Source: Bifidobacterium merycicum DSM 6492
Lineage (GTDB): Bacteria; Actinomycetota; Actinomycetes; Actinomycetales; Bifidobacteriaceae
DNA: 64,000 nt
Direction of reading: 5' to 3'
Assembly (NCBI RefSeq): GCF_900129045.1
Contig: NZ_FQTX01000001.1
Location: 582,873 to 646,872 of the forward strand
The notes below the pieces were generated by a model. The model saw only the letters and a program-made list of their open reading frames with translations, had not been told where the DNA came from and did not search any database. Below are positions 20,687-29,384 of the stretch, piece after piece. The position numbers and the translations under genes are program-made. The first letter of the stretch is position 1; the number at the start of each line of letters is the position of its first letter.

Positions 20687-22012
20687 GTGCACATCCCGAG
20701 AGAAAGAAACGGATACAAGACTATGGATAAAGTCACGAAAATGTTCAAGGGCATTGCCGCCAAATACAACGGCGTGGCCCTGATCCTGCGTATCGTGATC
20801 GGCATGATCATCGGCACGATTCTGGCGTTGACCGTGCCGGGAGCCGTCTGGATCGGCGAGTTCGGTACGCTGTTCGTCAGCGCGTTGAAGGCCATTGCCC
20901 CGATCCTGGTGTTCGTGCTGGTGGCGAGCGCACTCGCCCAGGGCAGTTCCAAGCTGGACAGGCGTTTCGGCCTGGTGCTGTGGCTCTACCTGTTCACCAC
21001 GTTCATGTCGGCCGTGGTGGCCGTGTTCTCCAGCCGTCTGTTCCCGCAGACGCTGGCGCTCGGCAAGGCGGCGAAATCCGATGTGGTGCCGCAGGGGCTC
21101 AGCGAGGTGGCGCAGAACATGCTCACCGCCATCGTCACCAATCCGATCCAATCCATGATCGACGGCAATTACATCGGCATCCTGCTGTGGGCGTGCCTGT
21201 TCGGCCTGGCCATGAAGGGCATCGCCTCGGAGAGCAGCAAGACCTTCATGGCGAATGTGGCCGATTCCGTGTCGCAGCTGATCCGCTGGATCATCAACCT
21301 CGCGCCGTTCGGCATCATGGGCCTCATCTTCACCAACGTCTCCGAGAACGGCCTGTCCACCTTCGCCAAGTACGGCAGCCTGCTGTTGCTGCTGGTGGGC
21401 ACCATGCTGTTCATGGTGCTGGTGGTCGCCCCGGCCATCATGTTCGCCTACCTGCACCGAAACCCGTATCCGCTGGTGTACCGCTGCTACAAGGAATCCG
21501 GTCTGACCGCGTTCTTCACCCGCAGCTCCGCGGCGAACATCCCGGTCAACATGCAGCTGTGCGAGAAGCTCGGACTCGATAAGGACATGTATTCCGTGTC
21601 CATTCCGCTGGGCGCGACCATCAACATGAACGGCGCGGCCATCACCATCACCATCATGTCGATGGCGGCGGCGAACACCATGGGTATCCAGATCTCCCTG
21701 CCCGCGGCGATCGTGCTGTCCGTGGTCACGGCTTTGGGTGCGTGCGGCGCTTCCGGCGTGGCCGGCGGTTCGCTGCTGCTCATTCCGATGGCATGCTCCC
21801 TGTTCGGTCTGTCCAACGATGTGGCCATGCAGGTGGTAGGCGTCGGATTCATCATCGGCGTGATCCAGGATTCCGTGGAAACCTGCGTCAACTCCGCCAG
21901 CGACGTGGAGTTCGCCGCCACCGCGGAATACCGTTCCTGGATCAAGCAGGGGCGCAGACTGCCCGATTTCATGTACTCCAGGAAGGAACGCAAGGAGCTC
22001 GGCATCGCCTGA
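20687..22012 (+). CDS. sstT: Serine/threonine:Na+ symporter SstT-like
   Basis: A 441-residue DAACS-family secondary transporter. Recognisable elements are the HP1 serine-rich loop TRSSAANIPVNMQLCEKLGL, the helix-7 motif IPLGATINMNGAAITITIM, the HP2 segment ACGASGVAGGSLLLIPMACS and the sodium/substrate region VGFIIGVIQDSVETCVNSASD. The last is typical of SstT rather than GltP/DctA, so Na+-coupled serine/threonine uptake is likely. GTG 20687 has a GGAGGG six bases upstream; ATG 20723, 12 codons later, is the alternative start. It is flanked by terminators on both sides, so it is monocistronic. Confidence 0.9.
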   Translation: MHIPRERNGYKTMDKVTKMFKGIAAKYNGVALILRIVIGMIIGTILALTVPGAVWIGEFGTLFVSALKAIAPILVFVLVASALAQGSSKLDRRFGLVLWLYLFTTFMSAVVAVFSSRLFPQTLALGKAAKSDVVPQGLSEVAQNMLTAIVTNPIQSMIDGNYIGILLWACLFGLAMKGIASESSKTFMANVADSVSQLIRWIINLAPFGIMGLIFTNVSENGLSTFAKYGSLLLLLVGTMLFMVLVVAPAIMFAYLHRNPYPLVYRCYKESGLTAFFTRSSAANIPVNMQLCEKLGLDKDMYSVSIPLGATINMNGAAITITIMSMAAANTMGIQISLPAAIVLSVVTALGACGASGVAGGSLLLIPMACSLFGLSNDVAMQVVGVGFIIGVIQDSVETCVNSASDVEFAATAEYRSWIKQGRRLPDFMYSRKERKELGIA

Positions 22013-22054
22013 TGCGATGCGTTTCGCCTGTTCGGCGTTCCGGTTTGTCCGGTG

Positions 22055-22086
22055 ATGGCCCGGCCCGTTATGGGCCGGGCCATTTT
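22055..22086 (+). terminator. Rho-independent terminator after sstT
   Basis: A 12-bp stem ATGGCCCGGCCC (22055-22066) and GGGCCGGGCCAT (22072-22083) with a 5-base loop, followed by TTTT. Confidence 0.88.
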
Positions 22087-22219
22087 CGTGCCATTGCCGG
22101 TTGCCGGCATATCGGTTACCTGCATGCCGTTTGTGATGGAAACGTGACGGATTACGAGGGTCCCGTCCACATGCCCCGTACGGTTGGACATTCCACGTGC
22201 CATGGCCCACTGTGGTGGC

Positions 22220-22981
22220 ATGGGTCTTCAACGTGAGCGAATCAATGCGGGTGCCGCGGCGCGTAGGCTGCGTTCCCTGGAGGAGCCGGGCGACGTCGAT
22301 GTGCGGCGTGCCGGGCGGAGCAGCGCCGTCGACGCCGGGCGTCCGGGTCGTCTTGCGCCGCCGCGCCCGCCGATCCCGCCCCGTGCGGGTCGCCGGGGCG
22401 CGGGGAAAACCTCCATCGGCGAACTTTCCGGTGTCAGGCCGGGGGATGCGGATGTCACGGTCGAACATCGCATGCGCAGGGACGCGCCTCGTCTCAGGTT
22501 CACGCCGGGGCACGCGCTGGCGGCCATGCTGCTGTTGGTGGCCGTCACCTGCGCGAGCCTGACGTTGCTGGTGCGCCAATCCCTGAACTATGCGACGGTG
22601 GGCCAAAGCGCGAGCCATGGCATCGTGCGCACATACGAGGATACGCAGGGGGAGTCGGGTGCAACGTCCGATGCGACGCAACCGCAGGGGACCGTGACGC
22701 AACCGCAGGGGTCCACGGAGCAGCCATCACAGCCGGAACCGCAGACGTCGAACGGATCGCAGGAACCGCAGGGCATGGACGCGAAGGATACGCGCATCAA
22801 CCTCAATACGGCCACATTGGAGGAACTTGATTCCATCAACGGCATCGGACCGGTGACCGCGCGGAAGATCCTCGACTACCGTGCTCGCACGGGCGGTTTC
22901 TCCAGCGTCGACCAGCTGCTCGAGGTGTCGGGGATCGGTGCGAAGACCTTGGAGAAGATCCGCGCGAAGGTGACGGTGTGA
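22220..22981 (+). CDS. comEA: ComEA-like DNA-binding protein
   Basis: A helix-hairpin-helix DNA-binding protein anchored in the membrane. Layout: an Arg/Pro-rich cytoplasmic N-terminus, one transmembrane helix near residues 99-120 (LAAMLLLVAVTCASLTLLV), a Gln/Pro/Ser-rich linker with a repeated QPQG unit, and the C-terminal HhH pair (INLNTATLEELDSINGIGP and QLLEVSGIGAKTLEKI). In competent bacteria ComEA binds incoming double-stranded DNA. The start is uncertain; ATG 22220, ATG 22202 and TTG 22184 are all in frame. The stop overlaps the comEC start as GTGA, so they are translationally coupled. Confidence 0.88.
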   Translation: MGLQRERINAGAAARRLRSLEEPGDVDVRRAGRSSAVDAGRPGRLAPPRPPIPPRAGRRGAGKTSIGELSGVRPGDADVTVEHRMRRDAPRLRFTPGHALAAMLLLVAVTCASLTLLVRQSLNYATVGQSASHGIVRTYEDTQGESGATSDATQPQGTVTQPQGSTEQPSQPEPQTSNGSQEPQGMDAKDTRINLNTATLEELDSINGIGPVTARKILDYRARTGGFSSVDQLLEVSGIGAKTLEKIRAKVTV

Positions 22982-24771
22982 CGATGGGTGGCGCGGACGC
23001 CGATATGGGGCGTGAACGGGGGAGCCGTGACTGCAGGCTGCTCCCCGCGGCCCTTGTATTGTGGACCGCGATTCTGGCCGCCGAAGCGTTGTTCGCCATC
23101 CTCATCAAAGGGGAACAACCGTTAGCCGAATGGTCGGGGGACGGCGCATCGTGCGCGCCCGGCTGGCTGATGCCCGTATGCATGGCGACGGGTGGTTTCG
23201 CTGTGGGTGTCATCCTGTCGAAACGGGGGATGACGTTCATCCGACACGGCGCAGACATGCGCGTCGCCATGATGGTCGTGATCATGGTCTCGATCGTGGG
23301 CGTGACCTCGGCTTGGGCGCATCTGCTCGTGCGATGGCATGATCCCGCCGCGGCCGGCGCCCGGAACGGGAAGGTCGAGGTCGTCGCCGTCGGGCGCATC
23401 ACGGAACCGTTGAAGACGTCGACCATCCGCGAAGCGGACTGTCAGGCGGAAATGAAGCTCGAATCGATACTGCTGCAGGGGGTTTCAAGGCGTTCCTCGA
23501 CCCAGGTCAGGGCATTCTTCACGGGAGGTGATTGCGCCGCGGCGTCCCGCGGCGCGACATACCGCGTATCGGGCGTATTGCGCGAGGCGGAGTACGGGGG
23601 CACGCCATTGTGGCTCACGGTCGGCTCCGACCGCAACGTCGAACGTGTCCGGGATCCACCCGTGACCGATCTCGTCCGGGCGCACATGCAGGAGCGGTTC
23701 TTCGACGCGGTCTCCCGTCTGAGCGATCAAGGGCGTGTACTGGTCCCCGGGTTGACCATGGGCGTGCTCGGCCAGGATCATGTGCCGTCCGACGGCCGAT
23801 GGGAGGCTGGCATGGTCGACGAGACCTATGCGAACCGGTTGGAGGATTCGTTCCGCAACGCGGGCATCATGCATCTCATGGCGGTGTCGGGCGGGCATTT
23901 CGTGCTCATCGCCTCGCTGGTGCGCCGCCTGTGCTCGAGGTTCCTGCTGCCACGCGCCGTGACCGCCTGCTGCATCGCGGCGAGCTACGGATTACTGGCT
24001 TCGTTGATGGCGCCCGGCGATTCGGTGTCGCGGGCGCTGATCATGGGATGGTTCAACGCGGCAGCCATGGCAGTGGGGCGCAGACCGCAGGCGTTGAGCG
24101 CATTATGCTGCACGGTCATCGGAACATTGCTGGCCGACCCGGCCATGGCACAAAGCTACGGTTTCGCGCTGTCATGCGCCGCGGTGCTCGGCATCGTCAT
24201 CCTGACCGGACCGCTCACGTCGGCGTTCACGAGGATCCTTCCGAAACCGATCGCATCCGGTCTCGCCATGACCGTGGCCGCGCAGTATGCGACCATGCCG
24301 ATACAGATACTGATGAAACCCCAATTGCCCGTGCTGTCATGCGTGGCGAACCTGCTGGTCGCGCCGGTCGTATCCTATGCGACGCTGCTCGGCCTGGCCG
24401 CATTGCTATGCGCCTGGGCCGACGATGATGTGGCGTACGGTCTTGTCTGGCTCGCCTCCCTGGGCACGCGCGTGATGGAGGTCGTCGCCGACGGCCTCGG
24501 CAATGCGGATGTCGCGGTGCTGCCATGGAAAGACGGCATCACCGGGGCATTGGCGATGGCGGGCATTGAAGCGGCGGCGCTCATCGCCATCCGCATGATC
24601 GTGCGCCGGGGCGGACGCGGGAGCGATGACGGGCCTGCCGCCAAACGGTTCACCCGCGATCCGCGCAACAGGCTGGGCATATGGTTCGCCGACACCGTGC
24701 GCCTCGTGACGGACTCCAACCGGACCGCATGGCGTGGTCGGGAAGTGAATCTTCACGGCGAATCCGACTGA
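22978..24771 (+). CDS. comEC: ComEC/Rec2-family DNA channel protein
   Basis: A 597-residue polytopic membrane protein with the ComEC competence domain: an N-terminal pair of helices, an OB-fold-like soluble segment (VVAVGRITEPLKT region), then the core with the signature AGIMHLMAVSGGHFVLIASL. The C-terminal metallo-beta-lactamase domain found in longer ComEC proteins is absent, as in many actinobacteria. It would form the channel that passes single-stranded DNA into the cytoplasm. Coupled to comEA by a 4-base overlap. In many actinobacteria holA follows directly; here about 4.6 kb of other genes intervene. Confidence 0.88.
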   Translation: MTMGGADADMGRERGSRDCRLLPAALVLWTAILAAEALFAILIKGEQPLAEWSGDGASCAPGWLMPVCMATGGFAVGVILSKRGMTFIRHGADMRVAMMVVIMVSIVGVTSAWAHLLVRWHDPAAAGARNGKVEVVAVGRITEPLKTSTIREADCQAEMKLESILLQGVSRRSSTQVRAFFTGGDCAAASRGATYRVSGVLREAEYGGTPLWLTVGSDRNVERVRDPPVTDLVRAHMQERFFDAVSRLSDQGRVLVPGLTMGVLGQDHVPSDGRWEAGMVDETYANRLEDSFRNAGIMHLMAVSGGHFVLIASLVRRLCSRFLLPRAVTACCIAASYGLLASLMAPGDSVSRALIMGWFNAAAMAVGRRPQALSALCCTVIGTLLADPAMAQSYGFALSCAAVLGIVILTGPLTSAFTRILPKPIASGLAMTVAAQYATMPIQILMKPQLPVLSCVANLLVAPVVSYATLLGLAALLCAWADDDVAYGLVWLASLGTRVMEVVADGLGNADVAVLPWKDGITGALAMAGIEAAALIAIRMIVRRGGRGSDDGPAAKRFTRDPRNRLGIWFADTVRLVTDSNRTAWRGREVNLHGESD

Positions 24772-24965
24772 ATGTGAGACAAGATGGCCGGTTTTGTCTA
24801 CGATAATCGTATGATTCACACCGGTTCGCATTCCTCGACGCCGGTATGCGGCACGCGTTTGCCTCCCATTCAGGGGCTTGTGGAGGTGTGTCGTTCCTTG
24901 TACCGGATGCCGTCGTGGTTGACGGCACCGTTAACGATTCGCTCTTTTTGTGAGGTTTTCCCAAC
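24772..24965. other. Intergenic region after comEC
   Basis: 194 bases. It holds no convincing gene and no clear terminator. The last 20 bases contain TGTGAGG, the ribosome site of the sugar transporter. Confidence 0.4.
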
Positions 24966-25931
24966 ATGGATATGGTAATAGCGTTGCTTCCCGCCCTGTT
25001 CTTCGGTGCGACGGGCATCATCACCACGCTGCTCGGAGGCAAGGCCGTACAGGGCACGCTCGGCATGACCTACGGCGCGGTGATCTTCGGACTCGGTCTC
25101 ATGCTGATCTACGTGGTGCCCAACGCCGGTTGGGATTACGTGCTGAACCCGCGCATCTGGGTGGTCGGTTTGTTCTCCGGCCTGTTCTGGGCGGTCGGAT
25201 CGGCCGGACAGTTCACCGCGATGAAGCAGATCGGCGTCACGCTGGCCATCCCGCTGTCCACCGCGGGCCAGATCGTCACCAACGCGCTCATGGCCGCGCT
25301 GGTGCTCGGCGAATGGAACACCGGCCGCATGTGGCTGTTCGGCCTGATCTCCGTGGCTTTGGTCTGTGTCGGCGCGTTGTGCACGTCCGTGCAGGACAAA
25401 TCAGAGGAGCAGGGCGTGCAGCAGGTGCCGAAAAGCCAGTTCACCGCGGGCCTGATCTCCGTGGCGATCTCCACGCTCGGATTCATGCTCTATTTCGTCT
25501 TTCCGAACCTGTTGTCCAAGATCGGCTACATCTCCGACGACGTGCACGACGCTCCGAACGGTACCGGCGTGCACTACATGACCGCGGTCATCGCCCCGCA
25601 ATCCATCGGCATGCTCGCAGGCGCCCTGCTCATCGTGCTGTTCGTGGCGAAGGAGCCGTCGTTGATCGTCGAAAAGCACACGTTCCTCAACATGATCACC
25701 GGCGTGGTGTGGGCCATCGGCAACGTGCTGATCTTCATTTCCTGCGCCAATCCCAACATCGGCCAGGCGGTCGCCACCACGTTCTCCCAGCTGAACGTGA
25801 TTGTGGCGGTGCTGGGCGGCATCCTCATCCTGCACGAGAAGCGCACGCGCAGGCAACTGTGGTTCATCGCCCTGGGCACGCTACTCATCGCGGCCGGCGC
25901 GGTGCTCATGGGCAATCTCGGCGTACTGTGA
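24966..25931 (+). CDS. GRP/DMT-family sugar transporter (GlcU/RhaT-like)
   Basis: 321 residues with about ten hydrophobic helices arranged as two five-helix repeats, as in the glucose/ribose porter branch of the drug/metabolite superfamily. Conserved features include the start MVIALLPALFFGATGII, the FWAVGSAGQFTAMKQIGVTL segment and the second-half counterpart VVWAIGNVLIFISCANPNIG. Relatives move glucose, ribose or rhamnose with H+ or Na+; the exact sugar is not readable. It is first in a block inserted between comEC and holA. Confidence 0.82.
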   Translation: MDMVIALLPALFFGATGIITTLLGGKAVQGTLGMTYGAVIFGLGLMLIYVVPNAGWDYVLNPRIWVVGLFSGLFWAVGSAGQFTAMKQIGVTLAIPLSTAGQIVTNALMAALVLGEWNTGRMWLFGLISVALVCVGALCTSVQDKSEEQGVQQVPKSQFTAGLISVAISTLGFMLYFVFPNLLSKIGYISDDVHDAPNGTGVHYMTAVIAPQSIGMLAGALLIVLFVAKEPSLIVEKHTFLNMITGVVWAIGNVLIFISCANPNIGQAVATTFSQLNVIVAVLGGILILHEKRTRRQLWFIALGTLLIAAGAVLMGNLGVL

Positions 25932-26034
25932 CATCGTCCGGTCCCGGCGCGCGTCCGCATGCCGGGACCCGTGTCAGGGAATGGCGTGTTTCGGCTAAGC
26001 TGCAAGGAAGGAACCGACCGCAAAGGAGAACACC

Positions 26035-26640
26035 ATGGCGCAGGCGTTGATCATCGTGGACGTGCAGCCGACCTTCTGCGAAGGCGGCGAACTCGGCGTA
26101 CGTGGAGGCAACGCCGTGGCCGAACGCATCGCCCGATACGTGGCCGCGCACCGCGGCGACTACGCGTATATCGCGACCACGCAGGACTGGCATATCGAAC
26201 CCGGCGAACACTGGTCGCAGCAACCGGATTTCGTGGACACCTGGCCCGTGCACGGCAAGGCCGGCACGCCGAACGCGGACCTGCATCCCGCCATCGCCGC
26301 CCTGCAGGTCGAGCATCATTTCAAGAAAGGCCAATACTCGCCCTCATATTCCGGTTTCGAAGGGTACGAGGACAACACCGACCGCATTCCCACCCGTGAG
26401 GAATCCGCCGCCATGGCCCGAACGAACACCACGCTCGCGAGCGCCTTGGCCGGGGCCGGCGTCACACGGGTCGACGTGGTCGGCCTGGCCGAATCGCATT
26501 GCGTCAAGGAAACCGCGCTCGACGCGCGAAACCTCGGCTACGAGGTCCATGTCATCGAAGACCTGACCGAACCGGTCAGCGAGGAACTTGGCGCCGCCGC
26601 CCGCAAGCGGATGCGCGAAGCCGGCATCATCCTCGATTAG
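26035..26640 (+). CDS. pncA: Nicotinamidase / isochorismatase-family hydrolase
   Basis: 201 residues. The catalytic triad of nicotinamidase is visible: Asp in LIIVDVQPTFC, Lys in HHFKKGQY and Cys in AESHCVKETALDA. The metal site is TQDWHIEPGEHW (D-x-H-x5-H). It hydrolyses nicotinamide to nicotinate for NAD salvage. A well-placed AAAGGAG lies before the ATG at 26035. It is a single gene between a sugar transporter and a MATE exporter. Confidence 0.93.
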   Translation: MAQALIIVDVQPTFCEGGELGVRGGNAVAERIARYVAAHRGDYAYIATTQDWHIEPGEHWSQQPDFVDTWPVHGKAGTPNADLHPAIAALQVEHHFKKGQYSPSYSGFEGYEDNTDRIPTREESAAMARTNTTLASALAGAGVTRVDVVGLAESHCVKETALDARNLGYEVHVIEDLTEPVSEELGAAARKRMREAGIILD

Positions 26641-26743
26641 CATGCTGCGACGCACTCCCACCGCGAAACCCTCGACGTGAATCTCCCCGGCGGGAGGATA
26701 ATGGTTCCGGCCCAACCGAGAGACGAGGAAAGACAGGGGAGAC

Positions 26744-28114
26744 ATGGCCGACGCAGCGGAACATGAGCAACGAACAGGCAGCCCATTGGGAACCGCGCCC
26801 GTCGGACGATTGGCCGTATCGCTCGCCTTCCCCGCGATCGTGGCGCAGGCATGCAACGCGCTCTACACCATCATCGACAGACTGTTCCTGGCCCGCATCC
26901 CCGGAATCGGCGATCTTGCCATGACGGGCGTGGGCGTCTGCTTCCCGATCATCCTGGCCGTCTCCTCGTTCGCCGCGCTCATCGGCAGCGGCGGCGCACC
27001 CCTCGCATCCATCGAACTCGGCCGCGGCGATGTCGACAAAGCGGAACGCATCCTCGGCACCAGCGTCGCCGCGCTCGTCATCATGGCCATCGTTCTGCCC
27101 GCGCTTCTGCAGGCTTTCAGGGAACCCATCCTGTTCGCCTTCGGCGCAAGCCCGGACACCATACCCTACGCCACGCAATTCCTCTCCGTATATCTTTCCG
27201 GCACCATCTTCGTGCAACTCGCGCTCGGATTGAACACGTTCATCACCGCCCAAGGCAAGGCCCGCATCGCCATGGTCTCCACGCTCATCGGCGCACTGCT
27301 GTCCGTGGCGCTCGACCCGCTGTTCATCTTCACGCTCCACATGAGCGTATACGGCGCCGCGTTGGCCAATGTGCTGGCGCAGGCCGTGTCCGCGGCGTGG
27401 GTGGTCATGTTCCTATCGTCGAAACGCAGCGTCATCCGTCTTCGTGCGCGCAACATCCGTGTAGGCAGGACGCTCGGCTCCATCCTCATGCTCGGCGTCT
27501 CGCCGTTCATCATGCAGTTGACGGAATGCGTGATCCAGGTCGTGTTCAATTCGAGCCTGCAACGGTACGGTGGAGACGCGTACGTGGGCGCGATGACCAT
27601 CATCACCAGTCTGATGCAGCTCGTATGGGTGTTCTCGAACGGTGCCACGCAAGGCGTGCAGCCGATCATCGGCTACAACTACGGTGCCGGGAAATTCGAT
27701 CGCGTGCGCCGCGCCTACCGTGGCACGACCGTCACGCTGATCATCCTGAACAGTCTCATGGTGTTGACGTATGCGATGTTCCCCTTCGCGTTCGCGGGAC
27801 TGTTCACCTCCGACCAGGACATCACGGACGTGGTGGTGCGCATGCTGCCGTTGTTCAGCTGCGGCATGGGCGTGTTCGGCGTGCAGAGCGCCACGCAATG
27901 CGCGTTCGTCGGCATGGGCCAGGCGAAACCCTCACTGTTCCTGGCGATCCTGCGCAAGATCATCCTGCTGGTACCCCTCGCGTTGCTCCTGCCGCATGTC
28001 GCGAACCTGGGAGCCGCGGGCGTGTTCCTCGCCGAACCGATCTCGGACGTCGTATCCGCCATCACGGCAGGCATCCTGTTCCACAGACTGTCGCCGAAAC
28101 TGCTCGGCGAATAG
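26744..28114 (+). CDS. MATE-family multidrug/cation efflux protein
   Basis: 456 residues forming twelve helices in two homologous halves. Typical MATE features are the N-terminal LAFPAIVAQACNALYTIIDR, LARIPGIGDLAMTGVG and the second-half NGATQGVQPIIGYNYGAGK. It should export organic cations or drugs using Na+ or H+. GGGGAGA precedes the ATG. Its last ~400 bases are overlapped on the opposite strand by the open frame of the YczE-type gene. Confidence 0.92.
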   Translation: MADAAEHEQRTGSPLGTAPVGRLAVSLAFPAIVAQACNALYTIIDRLFLARIPGIGDLAMTGVGVCFPIILAVSSFAALIGSGGAPLASIELGRGDVDKAERILGTSVAALVIMAIVLPALLQAFREPILFAFGASPDTIPYATQFLSVYLSGTIFVQLALGLNTFITAQGKARIAMVSTLIGALLSVALDPLFIFTLHMSVYGAALANVLAQAVSAAWVVMFLSSKRSVIRLRARNIRVGRTLGSILMLGVSPFIMQLTECVIQVVFNSSLQRYGGDAYVGAMTIITSLMQLVWVFSNGATQGVQPIIGYNYGAGKFDRVRRAYRGTTVTLIILNSLMVLTYAMFPFAFAGLFTSDQDITDVVVRMLPLFSCGMGVFGVQSATQCAFVGMGQAKPSLFLAILRKIILLVPLALLLPHVANLGAAGVFLAEPISDVVSAITAGILFHRLSPKLLGE

Positions 28115-28857
28115 CGGCGAAACGCCCCGGAACCATAAGCTGCCCGACCGGCAGACCTGCCTGATCTGGCGTTCGCGCTCGCCGGCGCGAGGCGTCGGCG
28201 GTCGCGATCCGTGACCAGTGCGAGCGAACGGATACGTTCCGGGAACGAGAACATGCGGTTGATGGCGTTGATGATGGAACCGACGCACAACGCCGAAACG
28301 ACGGTCCCCAAGCCGACGCCGCGCAATTCGCCGAAGAACACGAACGAGAGTGCGACCGCGACGGCGATCAGCGTGATATCGAACACGATCTTCGTGGTGC
28401 CGTACTTCACATGGGAAACAATCGACAAGGCACGCACCGCGCCCTCGCCCGGAACCATGAGCACATTGGGGGACACCTCGATCACGATGCCGAACCCCAT
28501 GATGCAACAGCCCGCCACAATGCACGCCAGACGTTGCCACAGCATCGTCGGGGTCAGGAACGACAACAACGACATGCTCACATCGATCATCGAACTGAAC
28601 AGCAGATTGACCACGATCTGCAACAACTGCACCGGACGGAACCCACGACGCAGCAACACGATCTGCAACACGATGAACAGCATGTTCATCACGAACGTCA
28701 TCGCGCCGAAACTCAACGGAAAACGTATACTCAACACATACGGCACACTGGAAATCTGCGACGTACCCATATCGCCCTTGGTGATCAACGCGATGGCGAA
28801 GGAATTCACCACCACCCCGCACGCAAAACACGCAAAACGAACGACGATATGGTTCAC
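27715..28857 (-). CDS. YczE/YitT-family membrane protein with antisense C-terminal extension
   Basis: The start is GTG 28857 with an ideal AAAGGAG (minus strand). Residues 1 to about 215 are a five- to six-helix membrane protein of the YczE/YyaS/YitT type (NSFAIALITKGDMGTSQISS near the N-terminus; GFGIVIEVSPNVLMVPGEG in the middle). Family members are usually about 210-230 residues. Here no stop follows; the frame continues for roughly 160 more residues of low-complexity Arg/Ser-rich sequence, the last 130 or so antisense to the MATE gene. The tail probably reflects loss of the native stop or a frameshift near 28200. Function of the family is unknown. Confidence 0.7.
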   Translation of the reverse strand: MNHIVVRFACFACGVVVNSFAIALITKGDMGTSQISSVPYVLSIRFPLSFGAMTFVMNMLFIVLQIVLLRRGFRPVQLLQIVVNLLFSSMIDVSMSLLSFLTPTMLWQRLACIVAGCCIMGFGIVIEVSPNVLMVPGEGAVRALSIVSHVKYGTTKIVFDITLIAVAVALSFVFFGELRGVGLGTVVSALCVGSIINAINRMFSFPERIRSLALVTDRDRRRLAPASANARSGRSAGRAAYGSGAFRRYSPSSFGDSLWNRMPAVMADTTSEIGSARNTPAAPRFATCGRSNARGTSRMILRRIARNSEGFAWPMPTNAHCVALCTPNTPMPQLNNGSMRTTTSVMSWSEVNSPANAKGNIAYVNTMRLFRMISVTVVPR

Positions 28858-29074
28858 AGCATCTCCTTTCCGACCAAATGCATTGGATAACGTAAGGAGG
28901 CGTCTCGACACCAGAACGACACCACGCCACACGCCACGCCACGCCGCACCCGGCACCCCCATGGCCACACTGTGAAACAACACTCGGAACACGACGGCGG
29001 AAGAGGTAGACCAGAACTAGTTCCGATCCGGCAACGACGCAGAGAACGGAACACCATTGGAGGTACAGAACATC

Positions 29075-29221
29075 ATGCGCAAGAACACCATCGACACCAT
29101 TCGCAACACCCACGCCATCGACTTCATCCCCGACGACTCAGCCAGCCACGAATGGACCGAACACGACAGCCGCCTCGTCGAAGAATACGCGGCACAACTA
29201 CGAACCATCAACCTCGACTAA
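29075..29221 (+). CDS. Small protein, 48 residues, unknown
   Basis: An ATG at 29075 has GGAGG at 29059-29063 and opens a 48-codon frame ending in TAA. The product is hydrophilic and acidic toward its end (MRKNTIDTIRNTHAID... ending QLRTINLD), with no membrane helix or signal peptide. It lies between the divergent YczE gene and holA, in the A+C-rich segment. A GAACTAGTTC palindrome at 29014-29023 is upstream. I do not recognise it; the good ribosome site is the main support. Confidence 0.5.
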   Translation: MRKNTIDTIRNTHAIDFIPDDSASHEWTEHDSRLVEEYAAQLRTINLD

Positions 29222-29384
29222 CCCACCAACCCAAACCATCCAAACCAAACACACGTCCCGCCCGCCGAACCAACACCACCCACACCCAAGACAACCGGCA
29301 TGCGGGGCGTTCCCAAACCACCACAATCGAACAAACGTTCGAACACAGGAAAGGATTGTCCACCGATATAGAGAAATTGAAACC
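29222..29384. other. Intergenic region upstream of holA
   Basis: 163 A+C-rich bases holding the LexA-type palindrome at 29327-29342. Nothing coding is apparent. Confidence 0.45.
29327..29342. promoter_or_regulatory. LexA-type (SOS box) palindrome upstream of holA
   Basis: TCGAACAAACGTTCGA, a perfect 6-bp inverted repeat around 4 bases, matching the Gram-positive/actinobacterial LexA consensus GAAC-N4-GTTC. It is 43 bases before the holA ATG, where it could overlap a promoter. Confidence 0.65.

Noticed and set aside
24784..24978. A 64-codon frame before the sugar transporter
   Set aside because: It overlaps the transporter start in another frame, has no ribosome site and no protein-like pattern.
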